From Flavivirga jejuensis (GTDB lineage: Bacteria > Bacteroidota > Bacteroidia > Flavobacteriales > Flavobacteriaceae), in assembly GCF_030540765.1 (NCBI RefSeq), contig NZ_JAUOEL010000008.1, positions 124,001 through 188,000 of the forward strand: a DNA stretch of 64,000 nucleotides. The letters are read 5' to 3'. Shown here one piece after another: positions 9,292-17,102 of this stretch. The number at the start of each line of letters is the position of its first letter. Position 1 is the first letter of the stretch. The notes beneath the pieces are model-generated. The model was not told where the DNA came from. It ran no database searches and worked only from the letters and a program-made list of their open reading frames with translations. Position numbers and translations under genes: made by a program.

Positions 9292-9507
9292 ATGGGACTG
9301 ATAGAGAAAGCAGTAGAATTTGAACAACGCAAACATACATTTAAAACTACTAGCGAACGTATTGAAGCATCAAGAGAGGTTAAAGACCTAATATTGAGTT
9401 TAAACGATATTTACAAAAAGGATAAAGACCAAGACATCATGGATTTAATGAAACGTCTTACTGCCGTGAAACAAAAAATTGAAAAACGCCTGAAAGGGAG
9501 GCCTTAA
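9292..9507 (+). CDS. Small charged helical protein, 71 aa (paralogue of previous gene)
   Basis: A tandem duplicate of the 74-aa gene, with the same layout (MGLIEKAVEFEQRK... MKRLTAVKQKIEKRLKGRP). I start at the ATG at 9292, because the upstream TTG (9229) would add 21 residues that do not match the paralogue. The 162-base gap from the first copy suggests its own promoter. The function is unknown. It is immediately followed by the remnant of a short-chain dehydrogenase gene. Confidence 0.75.
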   Translation: MGLIEKAVEFEQRKHTFKTTSERIEASREVKDLILSLNDIYKKDKDQDIMDLMKRLTAVKQKIEKRLKGRP

Positions 9508-9520
9508 AAAACCTTAAAAG

Positions 9521-9849
9521 AGCACTATTATAGTAGTTGGAGGAAAAAAAGAAATTGGTAATACCATTTTAAAAAAACTTCTCCACTACTGTAAAGTAGT
9601 TAATATTAGTAACACTTCCCCAAACAAACACATGCGAATTTAACGCATTACGAATGTGATATTTTAAATGATAACTTGCCAGATATTAATATGGCTGTTA
9701 AACAATTCAAAAATATTTACCCGTTTTAAAAATAGGAAACACTCCTGCTATGGTTCTTTTTAGTTCAGTAGCTGCTAAATTAGGCATCCCCTTCCATAGA
9801 TGGCATTGTTGCACAAATGGATTGTGGTATTGTAAGCTTTAAAATCTAA
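9521..9849 (+). pseudogene. Decayed short-chain dehydrogenase (SDR) gene
   Basis: Three pieces of an SDR read in order but in different frames. The N-terminal nucleotide-binding part (9521-9640) reads STIIVVGGKKEIGNTILKK, with the GGxxxxG loop, and hits a stop at 9641. A second piece in another frame (from 9637) reads NLTHYECDILNDNLPDI. A third, from 9726, reads LKIGNTPAMVLFSSVAAKLG, the usual beta-5 segment with its serine, then IPFH. The last piece (9799-9849) reads like an SDR C-terminus ending VSFKI and a stop. The Tyr-Lys catalytic segment and much of the middle are missing, so there are at least two deletions plus frameshifts. The gene is clearly non-functional. Confidence 0.75.
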
Positions 9850-9852
9850 CAT

Positions 9853-10392
9853 ATGAATCTGTTAAAAGCTTTTCTAGCAACACTATTTTCAAAAGGAAAC
9901 AAACTGCAAAACACCGCAGCAATTTCTATTTACGATTTAACAATTAATGCGCTTAATGGAGACCCCATAAATTTATCTACCTATAAAGGAAATTATATAT
10001 TATTTGTAAATGTAGCCTCAGAATGTGGATTTACTTCACAATATAAAGATTTGCAAAAGCTATATAACACACATAAAGAGAAACTTCAAATTATTAGTGT
10101 ACCATGTAACCAATTTGGAAATCAAGAACCTGGAAATGCTAATGACATTAAAACCTTTTGCGAAGTTAATTATGGTGTGTCCTTTTTAATTACAGAAAAA
10201 GTTGATGTGAAAGGCAAAAATCAACATCCGATTTATGCATGGTTAACTCAAAAATCTAAAAATGGTAGAACGGATTCTAAAGTAAAATGGAATTTTCAAA
10301 AATATTTAGTGGATCCTAATGGTAATCTAATAGACTATTATTATTCTATAACCAATCCTTTAAGTCCAAAAATTACAAAACATCTAAAATAA
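9853..10392 (+). CDS. Glutathione peroxidase family protein, 179 aa
   Basis: A thioredoxin-fold peroxidase. The peroxidatic Cys58 sits in NVASECGFT, the NQFGNQEPG motif is at 87-94 and KWNF at 145-148, which together form the usual Cys-Gln-Trp-Asn site. C103 (TFCEVNYG) is placed like the resolving Cys of thioredoxin-dependent members, so thioredoxin is the more likely reductant than glutathione. The N-terminus (residues 1-20) is weakly hydrophobic and does not give a clean signal peptide. It begins 3 bases after the dead SDR and is followed at once by a Lacal_2735-like gene and photolyase, a small oxidative and light stress neighbourhood. Confidence 0.9.
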   Translation: MNLLKAFLATLFSKGNKLQNTAAISIYDLTINALNGDPINLSTYKGNYILFVNVASECGFTSQYKDLQKLYNTHKEKLQIISVPCNQFGNQEPGNANDIKTFCEVNYGVSFLITEKVDVKGKNQHPIYAWLTQKSKNGRTDSKVKWNFQKYLVDPNGNLIDYYYSITNPLSPKITKHLK

Positions 10393-10397
10393 AAACT

Positions 10398-10565
10398 ATG
10401 TTCGGTCTATTTAAAAAGAAATCTGAAATAGAAAAACTTCAGGATAAATATAAATTGCTAATGAAAGAATGGCATGATTTATCTAATATCAATAGATCTC
10501 AAAGTGACAAGAAATATGCTGAAGCCGAAGTTATAGCAAAACAAATTGAAGTACTTAGCAAATGA
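10398..10565 (+). CDS. Lacal_2735-like small protein, 55 aa
   Basis: A short gene starting 5 bases after the peroxidase stop. The peptide begins MFGLFKKKSEIEKLQDKYKL and ends EAEVIAKQIEVLSK, a charged helical hairpin with no membrane span. The start MFGLFKKK and the NRSxSDxKYAEA segment match what I recall of the Lacal_2735 family, small proteins of unknown function widespread in Flavobacteriaceae. Position suggests co-transcription with the peroxidase. No function is known. Confidence 0.75.
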   Translation: MFGLFKKKSEIEKLQDKYKLLMKEWHDLSNINRSQSDKKYAEAEVIAKQIEVLSK

Positions 10566-10729
10566 AACTATTTAAGTATATTTTTGTGTTCTTATTAGAG
10601 ACGCTATTTGGCAAATATTAATATATAGCACCCTTATAGTGTAGTCTTGATCTTTTAGAGTTAAATCGATTACCGATTCCCTTTTTCAATCTTAAATAAA
10701 AATTAATTGAGATGACAATTATATAGCTT

Positions 10730-12034
10730 ATGCAAGAAAAAACAAATATATTTTGGTTTCGTCGTGACTTAAGACTGAATGATAATCATGCGTTGTTTGA
10801 GGCCTTAAAAGGACAACACAATGTTTTACCTATTTTTATATTTGATTCTGAGATATTAAGTAAGCTTCCTAAAAATGATGCGCGGGTGTCATTTATTTAT
10901 AATACACTTCAAACGCTCAACACAAAACTTAAAAATGATATGAATCGTAGCATAGCTATATACTACGGGAGACCATTAAACATTTTTAAGCAATTGATTA
11001 AAGATTATAAAGTTGAATCGGTTTATACAAATCATGACTATGAGCCATACGCACGAACGAGAGATTCAGAAATCAAAACATTTTTAGATAGTCGTAATAT
11101 TGAATTTAAGACTTTTAAGGATCAGGTTATTTTTGATAAAGATGATATTGTAAAAAGTGATGACACACCTTATCTGGTATATACGCCATATATGAAACGG
11201 TGGAAGGAAACTTTTAGAAAACTTGATTTTAAAAATTATAAATCTGAGGATTTGTTATCTAATCTAATTGAAGATACCTTGCTTCCTAATTTAAATCTAT
11301 TAGATATTGGTTTCAGAGATTCAGATCAAATTATCAAACCTTATTCTGTAACGCCAAAACGGATACAAAACTACGAAGCTACTCGTAATTTCCCTGCTAA
11401 GGACAGCACTTCCAAACTAGGGCCTCATTTACGATTTGGAACTGTTAGTATTAGGAATATGGTAAAAAAAGCAGTTGCAGAAGACAACGAAATATTTTGG
11501 CAAGAGCTTATTTGGCGTGAATTTTTTATGCAAATACTCTGGCATTTTCCACACACCAATACAAAATGCTTTAAGCCAAAGTACGAACGCATTCTTTGGA
11601 AAAACAATGAAACTCAATTTAAAGCGTGGTGTGAAGGAAAAACAGGATATCCTCTAGTGGATGCAGGCATGCGAGAACTTAATGAAACAGGCTTTATGCA
11701 CAATCGTGTACGTATGCTGGTTGGTAGTTTTTTATGCAAACATTTACTTATTGATTGGCGCTGGGGTGAAGCTTATTTTGCTGAAAAGTTACATGATTAT
11801 GACATGGCTAGTAATATTGGTAATTGGCAATGGGTTGCAGGCTGTGGTGTAGATGCTGCTCCCTATTTTAGAATTTTTAACCCAACTAGTCAAATTCAAA
11901 AATTCGATAAAGACTTAGAATACATAAAAAAATGGGTTCCCGATTTTCAAGAACTCACTTACCCTACTCCCATTATAGATCATAAATTTGCTCGCGAACG
12001 TTGTTTAAAGGTTTATAAGGAAGCTCTTCAATAA
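10730..12034 (+). CDS. Deoxyribodipyrimidine photolyase / cryptochrome, 434 aa
   Basis: An N-terminal photolyase alpha/beta domain (IFWFRRDLRLNDNHALFEAL, residues 7-26) is joined to the FAD-binding helical domain. The FAD and DNA-contact motifs are recognisable: SKLGPHLRFGTVSIR near 229-243, WQELIWREFF near 258-267, TGYPLVDAGMREL near 307-319 and HDYDMASNIGNWQWVAG near 359-375. These flavoproteins split cyclobutane pyrimidine dimers using blue light. Length and motifs fit a class I CPD photolyase; whether it acts as a photolyase or a cryptochrome cannot be settled by reading. An intrinsic terminator shared with the opposing gene lies downstream. Confidence 0.9.
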   Translation: MQEKTNIFWFRRDLRLNDNHALFEALKGQHNVLPIFIFDSEILSKLPKNDARVSFIYNTLQTLNTKLKNDMNRSIAIYYGRPLNIFKQLIKDYKVESVYTNHDYEPYARTRDSEIKTFLDSRNIEFKTFKDQVIFDKDDIVKSDDTPYLVYTPYMKRWKETFRKLDFKNYKSEDLLSNLIEDTLLPNLNLLDIGFRDSDQIIKPYSVTPKRIQNYEATRNFPAKDSTSKLGPHLRFGTVSIRNMVKKAVAEDNEIFWQELIWREFFMQILWHFPHTNTKCFKPKYERILWKNNETQFKAWCEGKTGYPLVDAGMRELNETGFMHNRVRMLVGSFLCKHLLIDWRWGEAYFAEKLHDYDMASNIGNWQWVAGCGVDAAPYFRIFNPTSQIQKFDKDLEYIKKWVPDFQELTYPTPIIDHKFARERCLKVYKEALQ

Positions 12035-12151
12035 AGCTATTCTCTTAAACTTCTTAATACAGTAATTCTATTATCTACAGATTATACCTATTATTATTTA
12101 AAATGAGCTATAAATAATTTGAATTATATTTTGTTCAGATAAGATTAAAGC

Positions 12152-12185
12152 AAAAAGCTTTAAGGGACGAACCTTAAAGCTTTTT
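12152..12185. terminator. Bidirectional terminator between convergent genes
   Basis: A 14-bp perfect stem (12152-12165 with 12172-12185) with a 6-base loop, A-run on one side and T-run on the other. It serves the photolyase and the small exported protein at 12210-12554. Confidence 0.8.
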
Positions 12186-12209
12186 ATTAATCTTATAATT
12201 TTAATAAAA

Positions 12210-12554
12210 TTAATTTATTGTAATACAACCATCTTTAATGGTAATTTTATCATCTTTTTTTACTTTCACTTCTTTACATTTGTCATAGATAATAGCACCA
12301 CTACACCCTGTTTGAATTGTTACTGAAGCTGTTCTACTTTTTCCAAATTTAACTTTTGTAGTTGACCCACATGACTTTACTTTAAACTCATAGTCATTTG
12401 AGTCTTTATTGTAGTAGCGTAATGTAATTGCGAAGACGCCGTTTTCAACTTGAAGGTTTTCATTTACTTTATTAATATTGTATTCTATTGGAGAAAAAGA
12501 AACAAAACTAAAACTTAATGCAATAACTAATACTAATGTGATTTTTTTATACAT
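12210..12554 (-). CDS. Small exported protein, unknown, 114 aa
   Basis: Residues 1-20 form a signal peptide (MYKKITLVLVIALSFSFVSF). The mature part of about 90 residues is beta-rich and carries four cysteines (in KSCGS, TGCSG, YDKCKE and DGCITI), enough for two disulfides in the periplasm or outside. The spacing of short beta strands and basic residues looks like a small Ig-like or beta-sandwich domain, but I do not recognise a family. It is a single gene with its terminator at 12152-12185. Confidence 0.7.
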   Translation of the reverse strand: MYKKITLVLVIALSFSFVSFSPIEYNINKVNENLQVENGVFAITLRYYNKDSNDYEFKVKSCGSTTKVKFGKSRTASVTIQTGCSGAIIYDKCKEVKVKKDDKITIKDGCITIN

Positions 12555-12871
12555 TCTCTATTTTTTAGGTTATCCAAATCTCTCTTTTTTTTATAACATG
12601 GTATAATAATCACTATAGGAAATTAAAAAATGCTGTTAATTTTTATCAAAAATTACTTTTCATCGATCATTAGCCACTTCACATCTAAAAAACCAATAAG
12701 ATCACTAAGAAAAATCAAAGTTATTTGAGGAATTATTTTCATCTATTTACTTAAAGAAATTACTTAATCAAAGTTTATTCTTATTTATTCAAAATAGTAA
12801 GCATTAATTCAATCAATAAGTGTTTTCATCTTAAAACCCACATAGCCGTTATTGTTTTTTAAAATAAAAAT

Positions 12872-13103
12872 TTTACACTTTATTATTGTGGAAAACAAAA
12901 TCCTGAGCTGTATTTTAACGATCAAATCAGACATGGGATCTCCTCTTTTTCATAGTTAGCAAACCAAATAAGAAGTTAAACAAGGTTTAATTGATTTAAA
13001 AAAAGATATTGATAATGGAAAAATCGATGAAATCACTAAAAAATATAAAAATAATTTAGGTGATTATCTTTATATAATAAGTAAAAATTCTAATGAACAA
13101 TAA
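12872..13103 (+). pseudogene. Possible C-terminal remnant of a SAM-dependent methyltransferase
   Basis: Two coding-like pieces in different frames. The first reads NPELYFNDQIRHGISSFS and stops at 12953. The second starts near 12984 and reads GLIDLKKDIDNGKIDEITKKY then NNLGDYLYIISKNSNEQ and a normal stop at 13101-13103. From memory, both pieces fit the C-terminus of flavobacterial class I SAM-dependent methyltransferases. The frame change and internal stop make it a pseudogene. The family name is a moderate guess; the coding-like character is clearer. Confidence 0.4.
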
Positions 13104-13247
13104 GTTCTACAAACAACTCTAATACAATTATTTAACCCCTTAAAAAAATTAAACAAATCTTCACTAATACCCTTATAAGTCCCCGTTTTAGTGCTCTTTT
13201 ATATAAATTTTATTCAAGTACGTATTTTATTTTTTAAACAAAATTCT

Positions 13248-13255
13248 TACTTTTG
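13248..13255 (+). promoter_or_regulatory. Putative -7 element (TACTTTTG) for the KTSC gene
   Basis: It fits TAnnTTTG and lies 25 bases before the ATG at 13281, just after a T/A-rich stretch. No clear -33 element. Confidence 0.35.
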
Positions 13256-13280
13256 GTTATACCCACCAAATCTTTAATTC

Positions 13281-13508
13281 ATGATAAAACGAAAAAAAAT
13301 TGAATCTTCAATATTAACTAGCATTGGTTATGATAATGAGAGTAAAACTTTAGAAATAGAATTTAAAAAAAACAAGCAAATCAGGCAATATCATAACTTT
13401 CCAAAAGACGAATGGGATGAGTTTGTAAGCACTGATTCTCAAGGGCTCTACTTCTTAAAATATATAAAAGATAAATACGACGAGTTACGCTTTGCTAAAA
13501 GTAATTAA
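13281..13508 (+). CDS. KTSC domain protein, 75 aa
   Basis: The whole protein is one KTSC domain: SSILTSIGYDNESKTLEIEF (about 9-28), a QYHNFPKDEWDEFV segment and the closing GLYFLKYIKDKY. The domain occurs alone or at the C-terminus of lysyl-tRNA synthetases and other proteins and is thought to bind nucleic acid, but the function of stand-alone copies is unknown. The frame is short but has the full set of conserved aromatic and glycine positions. It is a single gene followed by a repeat-rich spacer. Confidence 0.8.
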   Translation: MIKRKKIESSILTSIGYDNESKTLEIEFKKNKQIRQYHNFPKDEWDEFVSTDSQGLYFLKYIKDKYDELRFAKSN

Positions 13509-13941
13509 TATTAATTACTTTTATTAGTCCACACTTATTGTATTGTAGCAGGAAAACTCCATTTTGAGAAGTCTGCAAAACGGGTTCAAAATTATAAGTT
13601 CAACCTGCCTATGCAGGATGCTTAATGTTATTAAGTAAATTCATGTTTGTTCGAGCGCAGTCGAGACCTTATCTAACAAATAAAGAGGTTTCGACTTTAG
13701 CCTGTCTTGATCCGAATCGAAAGGCTCAGCCAAACAATTGAGGCACTAAGTATTAAACCCTTAATGACACTGTCAGGCAAATTAAACCCGATTTTTAACG
13801 AAAGATCAGGTTTAATAGCTAACCTCTCAAGTCCATTCCTATTTATTGTGTTCTGGTTTTCCCTAAGGTTTAACACCTTTATTATATACAAAAAACAGGT
13901 ACTTAAAATTATTGAAAAGCTAAAAAATGTAAATTTAAAGA
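13509..13941. repeat. Spacer with flavobacterial dispersed repeat
   Basis: No accepted gene. It contains GTTCGAGCGCAGTCGAGACC (about 13650-13669) and a partly inverted copy starting GGTTTCGACT (about 13689). This type of intergenic repeat is common in flavobacterial genomes (established from memory). An 82-codon plus-strand frame starting at 13707 has no recognisable motif and overlaps the end of murA. Confidence 0.5.
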
Positions 13942-15252
13942 TTAATCTACTCTAATAATTTTAGCTCCAATAGCACGCAAACGTTCGTCTATACATTCAT
14001 AACCACGGTCAATTTGTTCTATGTTTTGAATTGTAGATGTTCCTTTTGCAGAGAGTGCTGCTATAAGTAATGACACGCCTGCTCGTATATCTGGCGATGT
14101 CATCGTAGTTGCTTTTAATGACGATTTATAATCATGTCCAATAACAGTAGCTCGATGTGGATCGCATAATATAATTTTTGCGCCCATATCAATTAATTTA
14201 TCTACAAAGAACAAGCGACTTTCAAACATTTTTTGATGTATTAAAACACTCCCTCTGGCTTGTGTTGCAACAACTAAAATAATGCTTAGTAAATCTGGTG
14301 TAAATCCAGGCCATGGTGCATCAGAAATAGTTAAAATAGAACCATCAATAAAGCTTTGTATTTCATAACCATCAGTATGTGCAGGAATATAAATATTATC
14401 GCCTTCTCGTTCAACAGTAATGCCTAATTTTCTAAAAACATTCGGTATTACTCCTAAATCATTCCAAGACACGTTGGTAATAGTGAGTTCACTTTTTGTC
14501 ATAGCAGCAAGTCCTATCCAACTACCAATTTCAATCATATCTGGCAACATCGTATGGTCTGTTCCTCCTAAAGATTCAACACCATCAATAATCAACATAT
14601 TAGAACCTACGCCACTTATTTTAGCACCCATTCTATTAAGCATTTTACATAATTGCTGTAAATAAGGCTCGCAAGCGGCATTATATATAGTCGTTTTTCC
14701 TTCTGCCAAAACTGCAGCCATAACAATATTTGCTGTTCCAGTAACAGAGGCTTCTTCAAGAAGCATATAAGCACCCTTTAGTTTATCGGCTTCTACACCG
14801 TAAAACTGTTCTTCTTTACTATATTTAAACTTAGCACCTAGGTTTATAAGTCCTTCAAAATGTGTATCTAATCGTCTTCGACCAATCTTATCACCACCAG
14901 GCTTTGGAATATAACCTTTTCCAAAACGTGCTAACAAAGGACCAACTATCATAATAGAGCCACGTAAACCACGTCCGTCAACTTTAAATTCATCAGATTC
15001 TAAATAATCTAAATCAAGATTATCTGCTTGAAATGTATATGAACCCTTTGCTATTTTTTCAGTCTTAACACCTAGTTTTCCTAATAAACTAATTAGCTTA
15101 TTAACATCTACAATGTCTGGAATGTTATTTATTGTTACTAATTCTGGCGTTAATAAAACAGCACATAAAATTTGTAACGCCTCGTTCTTAGCTCCTTGTG
15201 GTTGTATACTACCTTTTAGTTGATGACCACCTTCAATTTTAAATGTTCCCAT
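13942..15252 (-). CDS. murA: UDP-N-acetylglucosamine 1-carboxyvinyltransferase, 436 aa
   Basis: MurA transfers enolpyruvate from PEP to UDP-GlcNAc, the first committed step of peptidoglycan synthesis. The sequence has the full two-domain length, the N-terminal GAKNEALQILCAVLL (20-34; the KN pair binds substrate) and the loop GLRGSIMIVGPLLARFGKGY. The active-site loop reads KPGGDKIGRR with Asp121 where most bacteria have Cys115 (E. coli numbering, PGGC). That Cys is the fosfomycin target, and the Cys-to-Asp form is known to be active and fosfomycin-resistant in mycobacteria and others. It follows the DUF4290 gene with an 8-base gap, so they form an operon. Confidence 0.95.
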   Translation of the reverse strand: MGTFKIEGGHQLKGSIQPQGAKNEALQILCAVLLTPELVTINNIPDIVDVNKLISLLGKLGVKTEKIAKGSYTFQADNLDLDYLESDEFKVDGRGLRGSIMIVGPLLARFGKGYIPKPGGDKIGRRRLDTHFEGLINLGAKFKYSKEEQFYGVEADKLKGAYMLLEEASVTGTANIVMAAVLAEGKTTIYNAACEPYLQQLCKMLNRMGAKISGVGSNMLIIDGVESLGGTDHTMLPDMIEIGSWIGLAAMTKSELTITNVSWNDLGVIPNVFRKLGITVEREGDNIYIPAHTDGYEIQSFIDGSILTISDAPWPGFTPDLLSIILVVATQARGSVLIHQKMFESRLFFVDKLIDMGAKIILCDPHRATVIGHDYKSSLKATTMTSPDIRAGVSLLIAALSAKGTSTIQNIEQIDRGYECIDERLRAIGAKIIRVD

Positions 15253-15260
15253 TCGTTATA

Positions 15261-15920
15261 CTAGTAGCGTTTTCTTTGTCTGTTATTAGTATTTTTTTTG
15301 TGGTGTCCGTGCCCTTTCTTATTGTTGTTACTTGAAAATTTATTTTTAGAGCGTAACAAACTTGTAGAATCAGATAAATCTTCTTTGGAATCTTTTAAAT
15401 TAATTTTACCTCCAGAAAGTTCATATAAATGGTGAAAAATCACGGCATCTTCAACGGTGTCTTTATTCCAATTTAGAAAACACTTTTTCATATGATTTGC
15501 AATCGTATACGTTAAAGCTTCTTTCAGTTCTCCTTCTTCCCATGTATTTGCAACATCTATCATCGTTTTAATATTGTTCCCATAAAAACGATATTTAGGA
15601 AAATTTTGTGGGTATTTTAAAGGGTCTGGACGTTCTTCAAAAACTTCTTTAGTTGGCTTTTCGTAAGGAGAATCAACATCTAATTCGAAATTAGCCATAA
15701 TAAAAAGTTGATCCCAAAGTTTATGTTGAAAATCTGGAACGTCTCTTAAATGTGGTTGCATGTTTCCCATTACAGAAATAATGGCTTTTGCTATTTTATT
15801 ACGCTCCTCTTTTTTTTCTATGCTTTTAGCGTAATTAATCATTTTCTGCATATGGCGTCCATATTCAGGAATAATTAAATGCTCACGCTCTGTATTGTAC
15901 TCTAAATTATCTATAATCAA
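15261..15920 (-). CDS. DUF4290 protein, 219 aa
   Basis: The first 170 residues match the DUF4290 family, found next to murA throughout Bacteroidota (LEYNTEREHLIIPEYGRHMQKMI near 5-28; GNMQPHLRDVPDFQHKLWDQL near 52-72). The last 40 residues are a low-complexity Ser/Asn/Lys/His/Arg tail (GHGHHKKNTNNRQRKRY) likely to be disordered. It is a soluble helical protein with no signal peptide. The function is unknown; the conserved pairing with murA suggests a link to cell-wall synthesis (inference). Confidence 0.9.
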   Translation of the reverse strand: MIIDNLEYNTEREHLIIPEYGRHMQKMINYAKSIEKKEERNKIAKAIISVMGNMQPHLRDVPDFQHKLWDQLFIMANFELDVDSPYEKPTKEVFEERPDPLKYPQNFPKYRFYGNNIKTMIDVANTWEEGELKEALTYTIANHMKKCFLNWNKDTVEDAVIFHHLYELSGGKINLKDSKEDLSDSTSLLRSKNKFSSNNNKKGHGHHKKNTNNRQRKRY

Positions 15921-15987
15921 AATTAAATGTGTAGAATTAATTGTTTCTGCATGTAGTTCCTATGCGTGCGCAAAGTACAAAAAAAAA

Positions 15988-16281
15988 TTAAAGACTAATC
16001 ACCCCTTCTACTTTTTCTGCAACTTCTTTGTACTTTTCTATAACATTATCAGGGTTTTTCATCAATAAATTGATAGAAATACTTGTGTACTTTCTATTTT
16101 TAGACTCATTTTTATTGATAACAGCTCCCATGTTATTAAAAATAGCCTCTAATTCTGTTATTTTTTTAACATCAGTTTTTATAATAAACTTATATAAATA
16201 TTCTGTTGGCCAACTTGCTGTTTCATACAATTGTCCTTTTAGTTTTTCGTAAAATTCTTCGGAATTGGAAGATGTGCTCAT
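15988..16281 (-). CDS. DUF493 family protein, 97 aa
   Basis: A small ferredoxin-like alpha/beta protein of the DUF493 (YbeD-like) family, with FYEKLKGQLYETASWPTEYLYKFIIKTD at the start and the closing VIEKYKEVAEKVEGVISL. Members are about 90 residues and have an ACT-like fold without a proven role. It lies 67 bases upstream of the DUF4290 gene in the same direction, so it may head the murA operon. Confidence 0.85.
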   Translation of the reverse strand: MSTSSNSEEFYEKLKGQLYETASWPTEYLYKFIIKTDVKKITELEAIFNNMGAVINKNESKNRKYTSISINLLMKNPDNVIEKYKEVAEKVEGVISL

Positions 16282-16301
16282 AGTTTTTATATATCGAAGT
16301 G

Positions 16302-16365
16302 GTTTAAACTTTTTTAATTGAAGCGAAAAACAACAATTTTAAGACCTATTGAAAAAAGTTTAAAC
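16302..16365. repeat. Inverted repeat between divergent DUF493 and ATPase genes
   Basis: Arms at 16302-16317 and 16350-16365 are complementary at 15 of 16 positions (GTTTAAACTTTTTTA type) around a 32-base loop. It could be an operator or a hairpin in the DUF493 leader. The shared intergenic region is otherwise featureless. Confidence 0.5.
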
Positions 16366-16560
16366 TATTCATCATACAAATATACAGTTTCATCTTTTTA
16401 TATTATTATTTTTAAGTCATACTTTGGCTTTTTTTAACACAAGAAAATATCATGCTTTTAAACAAGACGCTATGTGTTAAAAACTTTAGTTATAACTGTT
16501 CTCCTTTACATTTTTTTTATAACAGTTTAATTCCGAATTTTACAGCTAAATAATAGCGAT

Positions 16561-17100
16561 TTGAGCACTAAAAAGATTGTAATTACTGGAGGTCCAGGAA
16601 CAGGAAAATCTACCATAATAAACGAATTAATAAGTAGAGGCTACTCTTGTCTTGAAGAAATTTCTCGTCAGGTCACTCTAGATGCAAAAAAAGAGGGCAT
16701 TGATCAGTTATTTTTAACCAATCCTTTATTATTTAGCGAATTACTTTTAAAAGGAAGGCAGCAACAATTTTTAAATGCAGAAACGGTTGCTTCAGACATT
16801 GTTTTTTTCGATAGAGGTCTTCCAGATGTTTTAGCTTACATGGATTACATTGGTGACTCCTATCCGCAAAGTTTTGTAAACACTTGCAAAGCATCTACCT
16901 ACGATACTGTTTTTATTTTAAAACCTTGGGAAGCTATTTATCAAAGTGATAACGAACGCTACGAAAATTTTGAACAAGCTTTAGAGATTCATGAACACTT
17001 AATAAACACGTATCAACATTATAATTACACTCTTATTGATGTCCTTTTTGACACTGTTGAAAATCGCACTAATTTTATTTTAAATACATTGAATATGTAA
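16561..17100 (+). CDS. AAA_28-type ATP-binding protein, 179 aa
   Basis: A small P-loop protein: the Walker A motif GGPGTGKST is at residues 10-18, and DIVFFDRGLPDVLAYMDY near 80-97 fits a Walker B / LID region like that of nucleoside kinases. The start codon is TTG at 16561; no ATG lies before the P-loop, and the P-loop must be included. The family is common in Bacteroidota and its substrate is unknown. The recQ gene begins 2 bases after the stop, so it is the first gene of an operon with recQ and fmt. Confidence 0.85.
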   Translation: MSTKKIVITGGPGTGKSTIINELISRGYSCLEEISRQVTLDAKKEGIDQLFLTNPLLFSELLLKGRQQQFLNAETVASDIVFFDRGLPDVLAYMDYIGDSYPQSFVNTCKASTYDTVFILKPWEAIYQSDNERYENFEQALEIHEHLINTYQHYNYTLIDVLFDTVENRTNFILNTLNM

Positions 17101-17102
17101 TA

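Larger units (their letters stand above)
12555..13280 (+). other. Gene-poor region with a methyltransferase-like remnant
   Basis: No intact gene is visible in these 726 bases. 12872-13103 holds fragments of a decayed coding sequence, annotated separately, and 13248-13255 a promoter-like element for the KTSC gene. The rest is very AT-rich and I see nothing in it. Confidence 0.5.

Noticed and set aside
10562-10621. 19-codon frame overlapping the stop of the 55-aa gene
   Set aside because: Hydrophobic and overlapping by ATGA, but too short to support without conservation data.
13707-13955. 82-codon plus-strand frame next to murA
   Set aside because: Overlaps the end of murA on the other strand and lies in a repeat region; no domain.
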